A model generated the notes under the pieces. The model saw nothing but the letters and a program-made list of their open reading frames with translations, did no database searches and was not told the DNA's origin. The position numbers were made by a program, and so were the translations under genes. From Firmicutes bacterium UBA6113 (GTDB lineage: Bacteria; Bacillota; Clostridia; Tissierellales; Sedimentibacteraceae), in NCBI GenBank assembly GCA_002422545.1, contig DIWF01000028.1:1-64000 (forward strand): 64,000 bases of DNA, written 5' to 3'. How positions within the stretch are numbered: the first letter of the stretch is position 1; the number at the start of each line of letters is the position of its first letter. Positions 34,767 to 43,413 of this stretch are shown piece by piece.

Positions 34767-36611
34767 ATGTGCGGAATAGCAGGATGGATAAACTTCCGGG
34801 AAAATATCAGTGACAATATAACATCAGTAGAAAAAATGACAGATAAGCTTGAAAGAAGAGGTCCGGACAATTCAGGTTTCTACACGGAAGAAAATGCAAT
34901 TTTAGGCCATAGAAGACTTATAATAGTGGATGCCGAAGGCGGAGCTCAGCCTATGACAAGATACAGGGATGAACACAAATATGTGCTTGTTTACAACGGT
35001 GAGCTTTACAATACAGATGAAGTACGAGATGATTTAAAAAAACTTGGTTGCAAATTTGAATCATATTCAGACACAGAAGTACTTCTTATTGCCTACATGG
35101 AATGGGGCGAAGAAGTCTTAAAACACATAAACGGAATTTATGCGTTTGGTGTTTGGGACCAGGATGAAAAATCATTGTTTCTGGCAAGAGATCCTCTTGG
35201 CGTAAAGCCTTTGTTTTACTCCCTTAAAAATGACAATCTTTTGTTTGCTTCACAAATAAAGGCACTTCTCGCCCACCCTATTGTTGAGCCTGTAATAAAC
35301 AAAGAAGGAATAATGGAAATACTCGGCCTTGGCCCTGCTCGCTCACTTGGAAACGGAGTTTTCAAAGATATAAAGGAAATTCCTCCGGCACACTGCATGA
35401 CATACAAAGACGGAAAAGTCATTCTTAAGGAGTATTGGAAACTTGAAGCAAAATCCCATGAAGAAAACTTTGAACAAACAAAAAACACAACAAGAAGACT
35501 TTTGGTTGACGCAGTGGAAAGACAGCTTGTATCTGACGTTCCTGTATGCACATTCCTTTCAGGAGGACTGGACTCCAGCGCTATTTCTGCTATTGCAGCA
35601 GACTATTATAAAAGAGCAGGAAGAGGTATTCTCCCTACCTATTCCATAGACTACAGAGACAATGACAAATATTTTCAGGCAAACTTGTTTCAGCCTACAT
35701 CCGACCAAATTTTTGCTGAAAGGATGGCAGAGTACATCGGAAGCAAACACCACACAGTAATACTTGAAAATTCCAGTCTGGTCAAGGCTCTTGAAGATGC
35801 AGTGAAAGCAAACGACCTTCCCGGAATGGCTGATATAGATTCTTCTCTTTTGTTGTTCTGCAGGGAAATAAGAAAAAATGAAACAGTGGCTCTTTCCGGC
35901 GAATGTGCAGACGAAATTTTCGGAGGCTACCCATGGTTCACAAGGGCAGAAGATATTAATGCAGACACATTCCCTTGGTCAAAATCAACAAAGGAACGAA
36001 GGGAAATACTGAGCAAAGAATTCATTAACCTGCCGCTGGAAGAATACGTCCATCAAATGTACACGGACACAATAAAAAAGGTTCCTAAACTTAATGGAGA
36101 ATCAAAAGAAGAATCAAGGATGAGGGAACTGTTTTATCTTAACATAAAGTGGTTCATGATGACGCTTCTCAACAGAAAGGACCGCATGAGCATGGAAAAC
36201 AGTCTTGAAGTAAGGGTTCCTTTTGCCGACTACAGAATTGTTGAATATGCCTTCAACATTCCTAACAGCATCAAATTTTATAATGGCAGAGAAAAAGGAC
36301 TTTTAAGGGAATCCCTGAGAGGAATGCTTCCTGATGACATAATTGACAGAAAGAAAAGCCCATACCCAAAGACTCACCACATTGACTACACCAATGCAGT
36401 CAAAAAATGGATGGCCGACATTTTGTCCAACAAGAGTGCACCAATCTATCAGCTAATCGATAAACAAAAAGTCACAGAAATTGTTCAGTCAGGCGGAAAA
36501 TCCTTCACGAAACCTTGGTATGGACAATTGATGGCCGGACCGCAGCTTATAGCATATTTCATTCAGCTCAATCTGTGGATGGAAGAATATAATGTAAAAA
36601 TTATTGATTAA
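34767..36611 (+). CDS. asnB: Asparagine synthase (glutamine-hydrolysing)
   Basis: Glutamine-dependent asparagine synthetase, about 614 residues. The protein begins MCGIAGW, so after Met removal Cys1 is the amidotransferase nucleophile; an upstream frame from 34737 would block this and is rejected. AAGGAGG precedes ATG 34767. The N-terminal class II glutaminase domain (VYNGELYN) is followed by the ATP-pyrophosphatase synthetase domain (TFLSGGLDSSAISA, ALSGECADEIFGGYPWF, and RVPFADYRIVEYA). It stands alone after the AOR operon terminator. Confidence 0.95.
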   Translation: MCGIAGWINFRENISDNITSVEKMTDKLERRGPDNSGFYTEENAILGHRRLIIVDAEGGAQPMTRYRDEHKYVLVYNGELYNTDEVRDDLKKLGCKFESYSDTEVLLIAYMEWGEEVLKHINGIYAFGVWDQDEKSLFLARDPLGVKPLFYSLKNDNLLFASQIKALLAHPIVEPVINKEGIMEILGLGPARSLGNGVFKDIKEIPPAHCMTYKDGKVILKEYWKLEAKSHEENFEQTKNTTRRLLVDAVERQLVSDVPVCTFLSGGLDSSAISAIAADYYKRAGRGILPTYSIDYRDNDKYFQANLFQPTSDQIFAERMAEYIGSKHHTVILENSSLVKALEDAVKANDLPGMADIDSSLLLFCREIRKNETVALSGECADEIFGGYPWFTRAEDINADTFPWSKSTKERREILSKEFINLPLEEYVHQMYTDTIKKVPKLNGESKEESRMRELFYLNIKWFMMTLLNRKDRMSMENSLEVRVPFADYRIVEYAFNIPNSIKFYNGREKGLLRESLRGMLPDDIIDRKKSPYPKTHHIDYTNAVKKWMADILSNKSAPIYQLIDKQKVTEIVQSGGKSFTKPWYGQLMAGPQLIAYFIQLNLWMEEYNVKIID

Positions 36612-36692
36612 TCTTTAAAAACACGTAACACATTTGGACACTGTGAATATGATATTAATGAGCTTGGCTCAAATTTAATAGAATAAGGTGTT

Positions 36693-36983
36693 ATGATGTG
36701 TTGCAATAGATCACACAGGTGCAGAAGAAAACATGACAATAATGTAGCAGGAGACTTCGGAATTCAGCGCATTGCTCTTAGAGGACCAGGGTGCATAGAT
36801 GGAACAGGACGTTGTCAGGGCGTTCTTGGAACAGGCGGAAGATGTATATGCAACGGAGTTTTAGGAACAGGCGAAGACAGATGTGAAGAAGTAATGGGTA
36901 CTGGCGGAAGAAGGCACCATCGCTGCAGACATGATAATTGGTTGTGGAACGATCTTGAAACTCCCACAACTGTTCCAAGATAA
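36693..36983 (+). CDS. Small Cys/His/Gly-rich protein with LGTG repeats
   Basis: An unrecognised 96-residue protein. Near-repeats GVLGTGGR, GVLGTGED and EVMGTGGR occupy residues 43-73, after GCIDGTGRC. Similar basic Cys/His stretches frame the repeats: SHRCRRKHDNN near the start and HHRCRHDNW near the end. Nine cysteines and five histidines suggest metal binding or cross-linking. It has AAGGTG before tandem ATGs (36693 and 36696) and its own terminator, and sits beside a spore protein gene, so a spore-coat or spore-core role is possible but not shown. No function is claimed. Confidence 0.65.
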   Translation: MMCCNRSHRCRRKHDNNVAGDFGIQRIALRGPGCIDGTGRCQGVLGTGGRCICNGVLGTGEDRCEEVMGTGGRRHHRCRHDNWLWNDLETPTTVPR

Positions 36984-36991
36984 GAAATAAT

Positions 36992-37018
36992 AATGAGCAG
37001 TATATCTGCTCATTTTTT
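36992..37018 (+). terminator. Terminator after the Cys-rich small gene
   Basis: AATGAGCAG-tatat-CTGCTCATT followed by TTTTT. Confidence 0.8.
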
Positions 37019-37115
37019 ACATAACAATAATTATCATTTAATGAAAATTTTATCAGTTTAATTTTAATACTTAAGTCAATAATATAATATAGCTCAAATG
37101 AAAGGAGCTGTAAGT

Positions 37116-37334
37116 ATGAGTAGAAATAAATTAATCGTACCGGAAGCACAGCAGGCTATAAACAGCTTAAAAATGGAAATATCCAATGAACTTGGAATAC
37201 CGACGTTAAATGTGAATGCAACAGCTATGTATCCTGCTATTGTGAACGGATTAAGTGTCAGAGAAATGGTGCGCATGGGTGAAAAAATGCTGGTACAAAA
37301 CAATGCTTCTCCATCTGACAATGACATGTTTTAA
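37116..37334 (+). CDS. Alpha/beta-type small acid-soluble spore protein
   Basis: 72-residue DNA-binding SASP that protects forespore DNA and is degraded by GPR protease at germination. NKLIVPEAQQAINSLKMEIS is the conserved first half and holds the protease site around MEIS-NELG; the second helix is LSVREMVRMGEKML. ATG 37116 is used, with AGGAG at eight bases; the ATG at 37098 precedes that site. Its presence is direct evidence of an endospore-forming host. I could not identify a clear sigma-G promoter. Confidence 0.9.
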   Translation: MSRNKLIVPEAQQAINSLKMEISNELGIPTLNVNATAMYPAIVNGLSVREMVRMGEKMLVQNNASPSDNDMF

Positions 37335-37350
37335 TTTGTTGCATACTAAC

Positions 37351-37378
37351 AAAAAAACGCCTCATGGCGTTTTTTTTG
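37351..37378. terminator. Bidirectional terminator SASP / LCP
   Basis: AAAAAACGCC-tcat-GGCGTTTTTT between the convergent SASP and LCP genes. Confidence 0.85.
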
Positions 37379-37379
37379 A

Positions 37380-38276
37380 TTACTGCTGTATATCAAGGAT
37401 TGTGTAAACAAGATCCTTTGTTTCTGCCTGATTCATTACAAAAAATGAAAGTCCGTTAATAGTCTGAGTTGTTCCAGGGAGCACATGGAAATTAATCGTG
37501 TCTGCGGAAAGTCCAACACAGCTTGCAGCCATTGATGTTGACTCAGAAAGAGAAAAATCTGTATCTACGTAAGGGAATACTTCAGAAACAACCTTCGGAA
37601 GCCTGAAAGTCAAGGCTTTTTTTATTGCTGATTTCACAAATCCCTGCTGAGCTTCTATTCTTCCAAGATCTCCTTCAGCATATCCAGAATAACCTGCATA
37701 GTTAGTCTTTCTGAATCTTAAGAATTCCATTGCGTTATCGCCGTTTATAACCTGCTTGCCTGCAGGTATGTTTATGTCAAGTGGTGAATCGGAATATGGA
37801 TCTGTATATCTCATATGGAAAGGAACGTCAACTTCAACTCCTCCCACAGCGTCTACTGCTGCTCTCACACCGTCATAATCTATAGTAACATATTTGTCTA
37901 TTTCTATTCCAGTTATGCTTTGAATCATTTCTTCCAAGCCTTCGATACCTTTTACAGTGTAAACGGAATTTATTTTGTTGTTTGCGCTATTTACAAAACC
38001 ATCTCTGTCCACATATGTATCTCTTGGAATTGATATAACATCTGCTTTCTTAGTTTTTGTGTTGTAGCTTGCTACCATTATTGTGTCCGAACGTTCATGT
38101 TCAAGTCCTAAAAGAAGGATATTGACCCTTTCGTCCTTGTTGCTGCCTATCATGTTAAAAATATCAGTGGCATCTGCATTTCCGCCGTGAAGTCCGTTGA
38201 GCATAACAAATCCGCCTATTATAACTAACGAAAAACAAAACAGCGATATGAAGAACACTTTAAAAAAATGCTTCAA
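37380..38276 (-). CDS. LytR-CpsA-Psr family cell-wall glycopolymer ligase
   Basis: Membrane-anchored LCP phosphotransferase, about 298 residues, attaching teichoic-acid-like or capsular polymers from lipid carriers to peptidoglycan. One N-terminal transmembrane anchor (HFFKVFFISLFCFSLVIIGG) precedes the extracellular LCP domain: NILLLGLE, RSDTIMVASYNTKTKKADVISIPRDTYV and MEFLRFRKTNYAG with the Arg/Asp residues of the pyrophosphate site. A TTG start at 38276, eight bases after GGAGG, fits better than the ATG at 38309, which would contain that site in its coding region. Confidence 0.88.
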   Translation of the reverse strand: MKHFFKVFFISLFCFSLVIIGGFVMLNGLHGGNADATDIFNMIGSNKDERVNILLLGLEHERSDTIMVASYNTKTKKADVISIPRDTYVDRDGFVNSANNKINSVYTVKGIEGLEEMIQSITGIEIDKYVTIDYDGVRAAVDAVGGVEVDVPFHMRYTDPYSDSPLDINIPAGKQVINGDNAMEFLRFRKTNYAGYSGYAEGDLGRIEAQQGFVKSAIKKALTFRLPKVVSEVFPYVDTDFSLSESTSMAASCVGLSADTINFHVLPGTTQTINGLSFFVMNQAETKDLVYTILDIQQ

Positions 38277-38370
38277 TTTATATTCCTCCAAAACTATTAC
38301 ATTACTCACTGATATATAATATCACAAATATTTCTTTTGTAAAGATTATAAATCTTAATATTTTATAAAC

Positions 38371-38396
38371 AAAAAAGAAAGACTTATGCCTTTCTC
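38371..38396 (-). terminator. Terminator of the pduO-ksgA-rnmV-udk unit
   Basis: On the minus strand AGAAAG-gcataagt-CTTTCT followed by TTTTTG. It lies about 180 bases past the pduO stop, beyond two repeat copies. Confidence 0.6.
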
Positions 38397-38422
38397 TGAT
38401 GATTGTCTTGTGCTCACCATGC

Positions 38423-38447
38423 GGGAGGACACGAGGTCCTCCCCTAC
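38423..38447. repeat. Half copy D of GTAGGGG palindromic repeat
   Basis: Only the right end is present: GGGAGGACACGAGGTCCTCC followed by CCTAC, identical to the right end of copy C. Confidence 0.75.
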
Positions 38448-38492
38448 AACCCGTGATTTCAAATTCATCGTAAGATATCAATTTATCGATGC

Positions 38493-38570
38493 GTAGGGGC
38501 GGGTCTTGTGCCCGCCCGTGTTATTATATCAATGATTCTGTAATCTTCGGGAGGACTAGTCCTCCCCTAC
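38493..38570. repeat. Complete copy E of GTAGGGG palindromic repeat
   Basis: 78 bp with the same termini GTAGGGG / CCCCTAC, left palindrome GGGCGGGTCTTGTGCCCGCC and right palindrome GGGAGGACTAGTCCTCCC, joined by an AT-rich centre as in copy C. It ends seven bases from the pduO stop. Confidence 0.8.
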
Positions 38571-38577
38571 ACGAATA

Positions 38578-39126
38578 TTACAGTCCTTCTTTGTAATATT
38601 TGTCAAAATCCATTATAGTCAAGTTGCTTTCAAGAAATCTTGCATATGTGTAAAGAACATCCGAAAGCCTGTTTATAAACTTAAGCAGCACATCGCTGAC
38701 TGTCTCGTGTCTTTTTAGAGACAGTATCCTTCTTTCGGCTCTTCTGCACACTGTCCTTGAAACATGAAGTGCAGCTGCTGCCTTTGAAGAACCTGGAACT
38801 ATAAATTTGTCTGCACCGGAAATTTTCGGCAGATATTCATCAATTATTCCTTCAAGGGCTTTAATGTCTTCTTCTCTGATTTTGTACTTGTAAACTCCTT
38901 CTTCAACAGTTGCAAGTTCACCGGCTGCAAAAAACAGCCTTATCTGAATTTTAAGAAGCTGGTCTCTGATCGTTTCATCTTCAACAAACTTTGATGCAAA
39001 CCCTATAGAAGAATTGAGTTCATCAATTGTTCCGTAAGACTCAACCCTCAGTGAATCCTTGTCGACTCTTGTTCCGTCATAAAGCGAAGTCTGACCTTTA
39101 TCTCCCGTCTTAGTATAAATAATCAT
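38578..39126 (-). CDS. pduO: Cob(I)alamin adenosyltransferase, PduO type
   Basis: ATP:cob(I)alamin adenosyltransferase of 182 residues, making adenosylcobalamin. The ATP-binding N-terminus is YTKTGDKGQTSLYDG; RVESYGTIDELNSSIG and the helical SRTVCRRAERR motif complete the active site of this trimeric family. AGGAGG precedes ATG 39126. It follows ksgA by 15 bases in a housekeeping-gene run, with no B12-dependent enzyme beside it. Confidence 0.95.
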   Translation of the reverse strand: MIIYTKTGDKGQTSLYDGTRVDKDSLRVESYGTIDELNSSIGFASKFVEDETIRDQLLKIQIRLFFAAGELATVEEGVYKYKIREEDIKALEGIIDEYLPKISGADKFIVPGSSKAAAALHVSRTVCRRAERRILSLKRHETVSDVLLKFINRLSDVLYTYARFLESNLTIMDFDKYYKEGL

Positions 39127-39141
39127 AAATACCTCCTAATT

Positions 39142-40008
39142 CTAATTGCTTAGTTTCATAATTTCATCAGAAATATCACCGAACTGTTGGAGGTTCAATG
39201 TTTCCCCTCTCACTCCCGGATCAATTCCTGCTCTTTCTAAAACCATTTTTATTTGTTCCTTGGGCAATTTCAAATTGTTGCTGAGGCCGTTAAGAAGTGT
39301 CTTCCTTCTTTGTCCGAATGACGCCTTTATTACTGCAAAAAGCATGTTTTCATCGAGAACCTGGATTCTAGGTTTATCAAGAATGTCAAAGGAAATTACT
39401 GCTGAATCAACTTTTGGTCGTGGCATGAACACTGTATTTGGAACAATCATGGCAATATTGGTATCAGCCCTGTAATTTACGGCAAGTGTGATTGCACCGT
39501 ACTCCTTGCTTCCTGCTGTGGAATTAAGCCTCTCAGCTACTTCCTTTTGAACCATTACAACTATTTTTGATATTTTGTATCTTTCTTCAAGTATTTTCAT
39601 TATGATGGGTGTTGTTATGTAATATGGAAGATTTGCCACAATCTTAACGTCCATTCCCTGGAATTCTTCGTCTATTAGTCTTACAACATCAACTTTCATG
39701 AAATCTTCGTATATGATTTTTATGTTGTCATAATCAAGTGTTTCCTTGTGGACTTTCTCAAGGCTTTTGTCTACTTCTATGGCAACAACTTTTTTTGCCT
39801 TGCTGCATAAAACTTGAGTCAATGTTCCAAAACCAGGACCTATTTCTATTACCCCGGATTTTTCATCTAGCTCTGCCGTCTCAGCAATTTTGTTTATAAT
39901 GTTGCCGTCTATGAGAAAGTTCTGCCCAAGACTTTTGCTGAATTTGAATCCGTACTTGTCGAGTATGTACTTCATCACCTTCGGTGAATACAGTTTTTTA
40001 TCATCCAT
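39142..40008 (-). CDS. rsmA: 16S rRNA dimethyladenosine transferase KsgA/RsmA
   Basis: 288-residue SAM-dependent enzyme dimethylating A1518 and A1519 of 16S rRNA late in 30S assembly. Motifs: SLGQNFLID, VIEIGPGFGTLTQVL (SAM site), IYEDFMKVD, and the catalytic VANLPYYITTPI (NLPY). It overlaps the rnmV stop by one base; the rnmV-ksgA pair is a common Firmicute arrangement. Confidence 0.97.
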   Translation of the reverse strand: MDDKKLYSPKVMKYILDKYGFKFSKSLGQNFLIDGNIINKIAETAELDEKSGVIEIGPGFGTLTQVLCSKAKKVVAIEVDKSLEKVHKETLDYDNIKIIYEDFMKVDVVRLIDEEFQGMDVKIVANLPYYITTPIIMKILEERYKISKIVVMVQKEVAERLNSTAGSKEYGAITLAVNYRADTNIAMIVPNTVFMPRPKVDSAVISFDILDKPRIQVLDENMLFAVIKASFGQRRKTLLNGLSNNLKLPKEQIKMVLERAGIDPGVRGETLNLQQFGDISDEIMKLSN

Positions 40009-40571
40009 TATTTATCCGTTTCCTTATCAACCTTAGAATTTTCAATTTTAATTATAGCTTCTTCCAATTCTTCTCTTGTTATTCCAAAAGTGTTAAGCCT
40101 TTTTAAAAATTGCTTGGCACTGCAGTAGCCTATTCCAAGCTCATCTCCAATTAAACCTCTTCTTTTGGAAGCATCTTCATTCCCAAGCAGCTCATAATAT
40201 ACCATGTCACTGTTTGAAAATTCCTGGATGTTTTCTGATATTTCAGCCCTGGCATTTTCAAGTGCTTCCCTTATGACCTCCGGGCTTGCATTTTCAACTC
40301 CTATGTCTCCGTCCTTGTTTGCCAGGTTTCTCGGAATGAAAGCATGCTTGCAGTTTTCTATTTCAGAAGAAAGAATGTTTCTTATTTTTTTGCCAGGATA
40401 ATCCGGATCTGTAAGTATTATTATTCCCTTGTTCTTTGATGCTTTTTTAATTGTTTTTATTATTTGATCGTTTATGCCAAGTCCGCTGGTTGCTATCACC
40501 TGCGCATCAACAGCTTTTTTCACCGCTGATATGTCTGACTTGCCTTCAACCACTATTATTTCTTTAATCAA
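40008..40571 (-). CDS. rnmV: Ribonuclease M5
   Basis: 187-residue Toprim-domain nuclease that matures 5S rRNA. IIVVEGKSDISAVKKAVDAQVIATSG is the Toprim start with the conserved Glu, and ILTDPDYPGKKIR holds the DxD metal residues. The start is TTG at 40571 with GGAG seven bases upstream. It overlaps udk by eight bases and ksgA by one. Confidence 0.95.
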   Translation of the reverse strand: MIKEIIVVEGKSDISAVKKAVDAQVIATSGLGINDQIIKTIKKASKNKGIIILTDPDYPGKKIRNILSSEIENCKHAFIPRNLANKDGDIGVENASPEVIREALENARAEISENIQEFSNSDMVYYELLGNEDASKRRGLIGDELGIGYCSAKQFLKRLNTFGITREELEEAIIKIENSKVDKETDK

Positions 40572-41211
40572 GCTGCTGCTCCTTTAATTGTTCAATGTTC
40601 AAAAGGGATTTTATTTTTGTAACCATTAAATCTATGGCAACCAGATTGTTGCCTCCTTCTGTTACAATTATATCCGCATATTTCTTGCTTGGTTCTATAA
40701 ACTGCTCATGAGCAGGACGTACAGTGTTCATATACTGGTTTATTATAGAATCAAGGCTTCTTGCTCTTTCATTTATGTCCCTGATGATTCTTCTTAAAAT
40801 TCTAATATCCGCATCTGTGTCAACATAAATTTTAATGTCCAGAAGGTCCCTTATTCTTTCTTCATAAAACACGAGAAGGCCTTCAACAATTATTATTTCC
40901 CTTGGCTGGACAGCAATTGTATCTGTTTTCCTGTTGTGGATTCCGTAGTCATATATGGGTTTGTTTATGGATTTTCCTTCTTTAAGTTCCTTGATGTGTT
41001 CCACAAACAAATCTGTGTCAAATGCAAATGGATGGTCGTAATTAGTCTTGCATCTTTCTTCGTATGTAATAGAGCTTTGATCTTTATAGTATGAATCATG
41101 TTCCATTATTGCTATGCTTTTTTTCGGAACTTCAGAATATATTTTGTTCACTATTGTAGTTTTTCCTGAACCGGTTCCTCCACATATTCCTATGAATATT
41201 GGTTTTTTCAT
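40564..41211 (-). CDS. udk: Uridine kinase
   Basis: 215-residue uridine/cytidine kinase of pyrimidine salvage. P-loop GICGGTGSGKTTIV, EHDSYYKDQS, NYDHPFAFDTDL and IIVEGLLVFYEERIRDLLDIKIYVDTDADIRILRRIIRDI follow the family order. GAGGAG precedes ATG 41211. It is the first gene of the udk-rnmV-ksgA-pduO run. Confidence 0.96.
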   Translation of the reverse strand: MKKPIFIGICGGTGSGKTTIVNKIYSEVPKKSIAIMEHDSYYKDQSSITYEERCKTNYDHPFAFDTDLFVEHIKELKEGKSINKPIYDYGIHNRKTDTIAVQPREIIIVEGLLVFYEERIRDLLDIKIYVDTDADIRILRRIIRDINERARSLDSIINQYMNTVRPAHEQFIEPSKKYADIIVTEGGNNLVAIDLMVTKIKSLLNIEQLKEQQLD

Positions 41212-41293
41212 AAAATCTTACTCCTCGTCTAATGTTAATCTAATAATAATATACACTACTTTTATAATTTTGCCTATATTTATATTCAAAAAA

Positions 41294-41325
41294 AGAAAAA
41301 ATCGCTCTTTTAAGCAATTTTTTCT
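41294..41325 (-). terminator. Terminator of the 3D-domain gene
   Basis: On the minus strand AGAAAAAATTGCT pairs with AGCGATTTTTTCT (one G-U) around a 6-base loop, followed by TTTTTTTGA. It lies just past the stop codon at 41332. Confidence 0.75.
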
Positions 41326-41331
41326 TTCTGG

Positions 41332-42069
41332 TTACTCCAGTATGTAGACTTTTACTTGCCTTATTCCATAATTTTGTGCATCTGTTCCATTTTCCATGAA
41401 CAAGTCTATTCTGTAACCATTGATCGCTCCACCTGTATCAAGAGCCGTTGCAAAACCATAGTCAGGACTGCCATCTGTAGAAGCTATGTAAAGCTTCGTT
41501 CCAAGAGGTATTACACTCGGGTCTACTGCAACTGTACCTGGCTGAGCTTTTGTGCCAGATGCTGTTATACCATATTCGGGGTGGTCGGGATACTTGCCGC
41601 AGCTTTCATAAGATAAGTCATAGGCTGAAGCAACCATATCAAGTTCCTGATCAAAACGGAATCCGCCTCTTGATGTAGCTACCACATATTCCCTTGTTCC
41701 CACTTCAATTATTTCTTCAACAGGTTCTATATAGACGATTTCTTCTTCCAAAGATTTGGAAATAAGATCTCCATCCACATATGATTCTTGGTAGACGGAT
41801 TTTTTCATTCCGTCTGATCCTTCTTGGACTACTTCTTTGTAGTCAACATACTTTTCATCGTTATATACTATTTTTGTCTCATGTTCTACGCTGCTTCTGT
41901 CAATATCGTACTTTAGTTCTTTAAATGGAGTTACTGCATCTGTTGTTACAGTTTTTTCTGTATCTGCAAATGCAATATTTTTCGTGTTACCACGGTTATA
42001 ATAAGTTAAAACAAAGCTCATTATCAATACTGTTAATATTATAAACGGGTACATTTTGTTCTTTTTCAT
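41332..42069 (-). CDS. G5/3D-domain exported protein, YabE/Sps-type
   Basis: 245-residue exported protein. An N-terminal membrane segment (MYPFIILTVLIMSFVLTYY) precedes a G5-like stretch (SYVDGDLISKSLEEEIVYIE, then PVEEIIEVGTREYV) and a C-terminal 3D domain (residues about 150-245) with SAYDLSYESCGK, DPSVIPLGTKLYI and ALDTGGAINGYRIDLFM; the three aspartates of the lytic-transglycosylase-like fold are present. Such proteins act on peptidoglycan in resuscitation, germination or growth. The DUF348 repeats of full YabE are absent. The 42070-42434 gap upstream has a TAATTGAC/GTCAATTA inverted repeat near 42103 but no gene. Confidence 0.82.
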   Translation of the reverse strand: MKKNKMYPFIILTVLIMSFVLTYYNRGNTKNIAFADTEKTVTTDAVTPFKELKYDIDRSSVEHETKIVYNDEKYVDYKEVVQEGSDGMKKSVYQESYVDGDLISKSLEEEIVYIEPVEEIIEVGTREYVVATSRGGFRFDQELDMVASAYDLSYESCGKYPDHPEYGITASGTKAQPGTVAVDPSVIPLGTKLYIASTDGSPDYGFATALDTGGAINGYRIDLFMENGTDAQNYGIRQVKVYILE

Positions 42070-42392
42070 TTTAACACCAACCTTTAATAGTTTCTCAGTA
42101 ATTGACTTGGCGTTGTCAATTAAAGGTATAAATTTTCATAAGAAAATTTACTTTTTGCATAAGTATAAATTTACGCATTATTGGCAATCCCTTTTCAAAA
42201 TCCCACATTTTTTGAACAAATGATATTGTACAACACTTACTGTTTTTTTGCAAGTTTTTTTTTAATTATTTTGACATTTTGACCAAGGTCTTGCTCATTC
42301 CATGCCATAGAGAGGCATTCAAGAAAGTAAAATCTATGTAAATTATGATTATTATTTACAGTTTTTCAAAATATATTCCAAAAATATAAAAA
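42070..42392. other. Intergenic region upstream of the 3D-domain gene
   Basis: AT-rich, no credible coding frame. It holds the inverted repeat AATTGAC-ttggcgtt-GTCAATT and the duplicated pentamer CATTC around 42298-42320. No promoter with good spacing was recognised. Confidence 0.4.
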
Positions 42393-42420
42393 TTAAGCAG
42401 CTGCATAAACAGCTGCTTAA
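42393..42420 (-). terminator. Terminator of the pyridoxine-kinase-like gene
   Basis: Perfect TTAAGCAGCTG-cataaa-CAGCTGCTTAA, followed on the minus strand by TTTTTATATTTTT. Confidence 0.85.
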
Positions 42421-42434
42421 TTCAGGATTATCTT

Positions 42435-43301
42435 TTATAATTTTGAATATTTATAAACTTCTATTTCATTGTACAATTCTTTCATTATTTTCTCAAACAA
42501 TACTCCTTCGCGGCTGGGTGTTCCTGCCTCGTAAGTTACCTTTACAGCCAGGGAAACAAATCTTGATGCGTCTTCAATTGCTTCAGGAAGTTTTTTACCA
42601 TTCATCACATATCCCACCAAAAGAGAAGTGAACAAATCTCCTGTGCCGGGATACCTCTTGTCAACAAACTGGAACGGAATTTTCCAGTATTCATCAGTTC
42701 TTTTATCGTAACAAGCATTGATGTTTTCACCATCCACGGTTGCTATTCCTGTAATGACACATATGTCTGGACCAAGACTGCAAAGTCTCTGCAAATAGCT
42801 TTTCAAGAGTTTTGTGTCAATTCTGTCATCCGAATATTTTTCTCCAAGTAATATGCTTGCTTCAGTCATGTTAGGTGTGATTAAATCTGCTTTGTGCACC
42901 AGCTGGCTCATTTTTTCTACCATTTTATCGGTATATGTCTTGTATGTAATGCCGTGGTCTCCCATAACGGGATCCACAACAACAAGCACATCTTTTTTTG
43001 ATTTCATTTTATTTATAATTTCAAGCATGATGTTGATTTGTTTTTCAGAACCTATGAAGCCGCTGTACAAGCAGTCAAATTCTTCGTTGTTTTTTTCCCA
43101 GTTTGAATAGTATTCTTCCATATGTTCTGTAAAGTCAAAAAAATAAAAATTTTTATATTCTGAATGATTGCTTAAAAGAGCAGTGGGAAGAGGACAAACC
43201 TGGCATCCAAGAGACGACAGAACAGGCATAAGCACTGTCATAGAACATCTTCCAACGCCTGACATGTCATGTATAGCTGCAATTTTAGGAACGTTTTTCA
43301 T
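42435..43301 (-). CDS. pdxY: Pyridoxal/pyridoxamine kinase-like protein
   Basis: Ribokinase-fold B6-vitamer kinase, 288 residues. HDMSGVGRCSMTVLMPVLSS at the start, LVVVDPVMGDHG, DLITPNMTEASILLG and the catalytic anion-hole region YPGTGDLFTSLLVG are conserved. Expected to phosphorylate pyridoxal for PLP salvage in the cytosol. GAGGGG precedes ATG 43301. It is monocistronic. Confidence 0.9.
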   Translation of the reverse strand: MKNVPKIAAIHDMSGVGRCSMTVLMPVLSSLGCQVCPLPTALLSNHSEYKNFYFFDFTEHMEEYYSNWEKNNEEFDCLYSGFIGSEKQINIMLEIINKMKSKKDVLVVVDPVMGDHGITYKTYTDKMVEKMSQLVHKADLITPNMTEASILLGEKYSDDRIDTKLLKSYLQRLCSLGPDICVITGIATVDGENINACYDKRTDEYWKIPFQFVDKRYPGTGDLFTSLLVGYVMNGKKLPEAIEDASRFVSLAVKVTYEAGTPSREGVLFEKIMKELYNEIEVYKYSKL

Positions 43302-43413
43302 AATAATATCCCCTCATGATTTTATAAAATAAATATAACCTTATTCCTGAACTTTCTAAAGGTACAGATTTACCGAAAACGAGGATGACAGTCTCATATC
43401 GCAGTCTCAATCA

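Noticed and set aside
42095..42120. TTGACA in the inverted repeat upstream of the 3D-domain gene as a promoter
   Set aside because: No -10-like hexamer lies 16-18 bases downstream on the minus strand.
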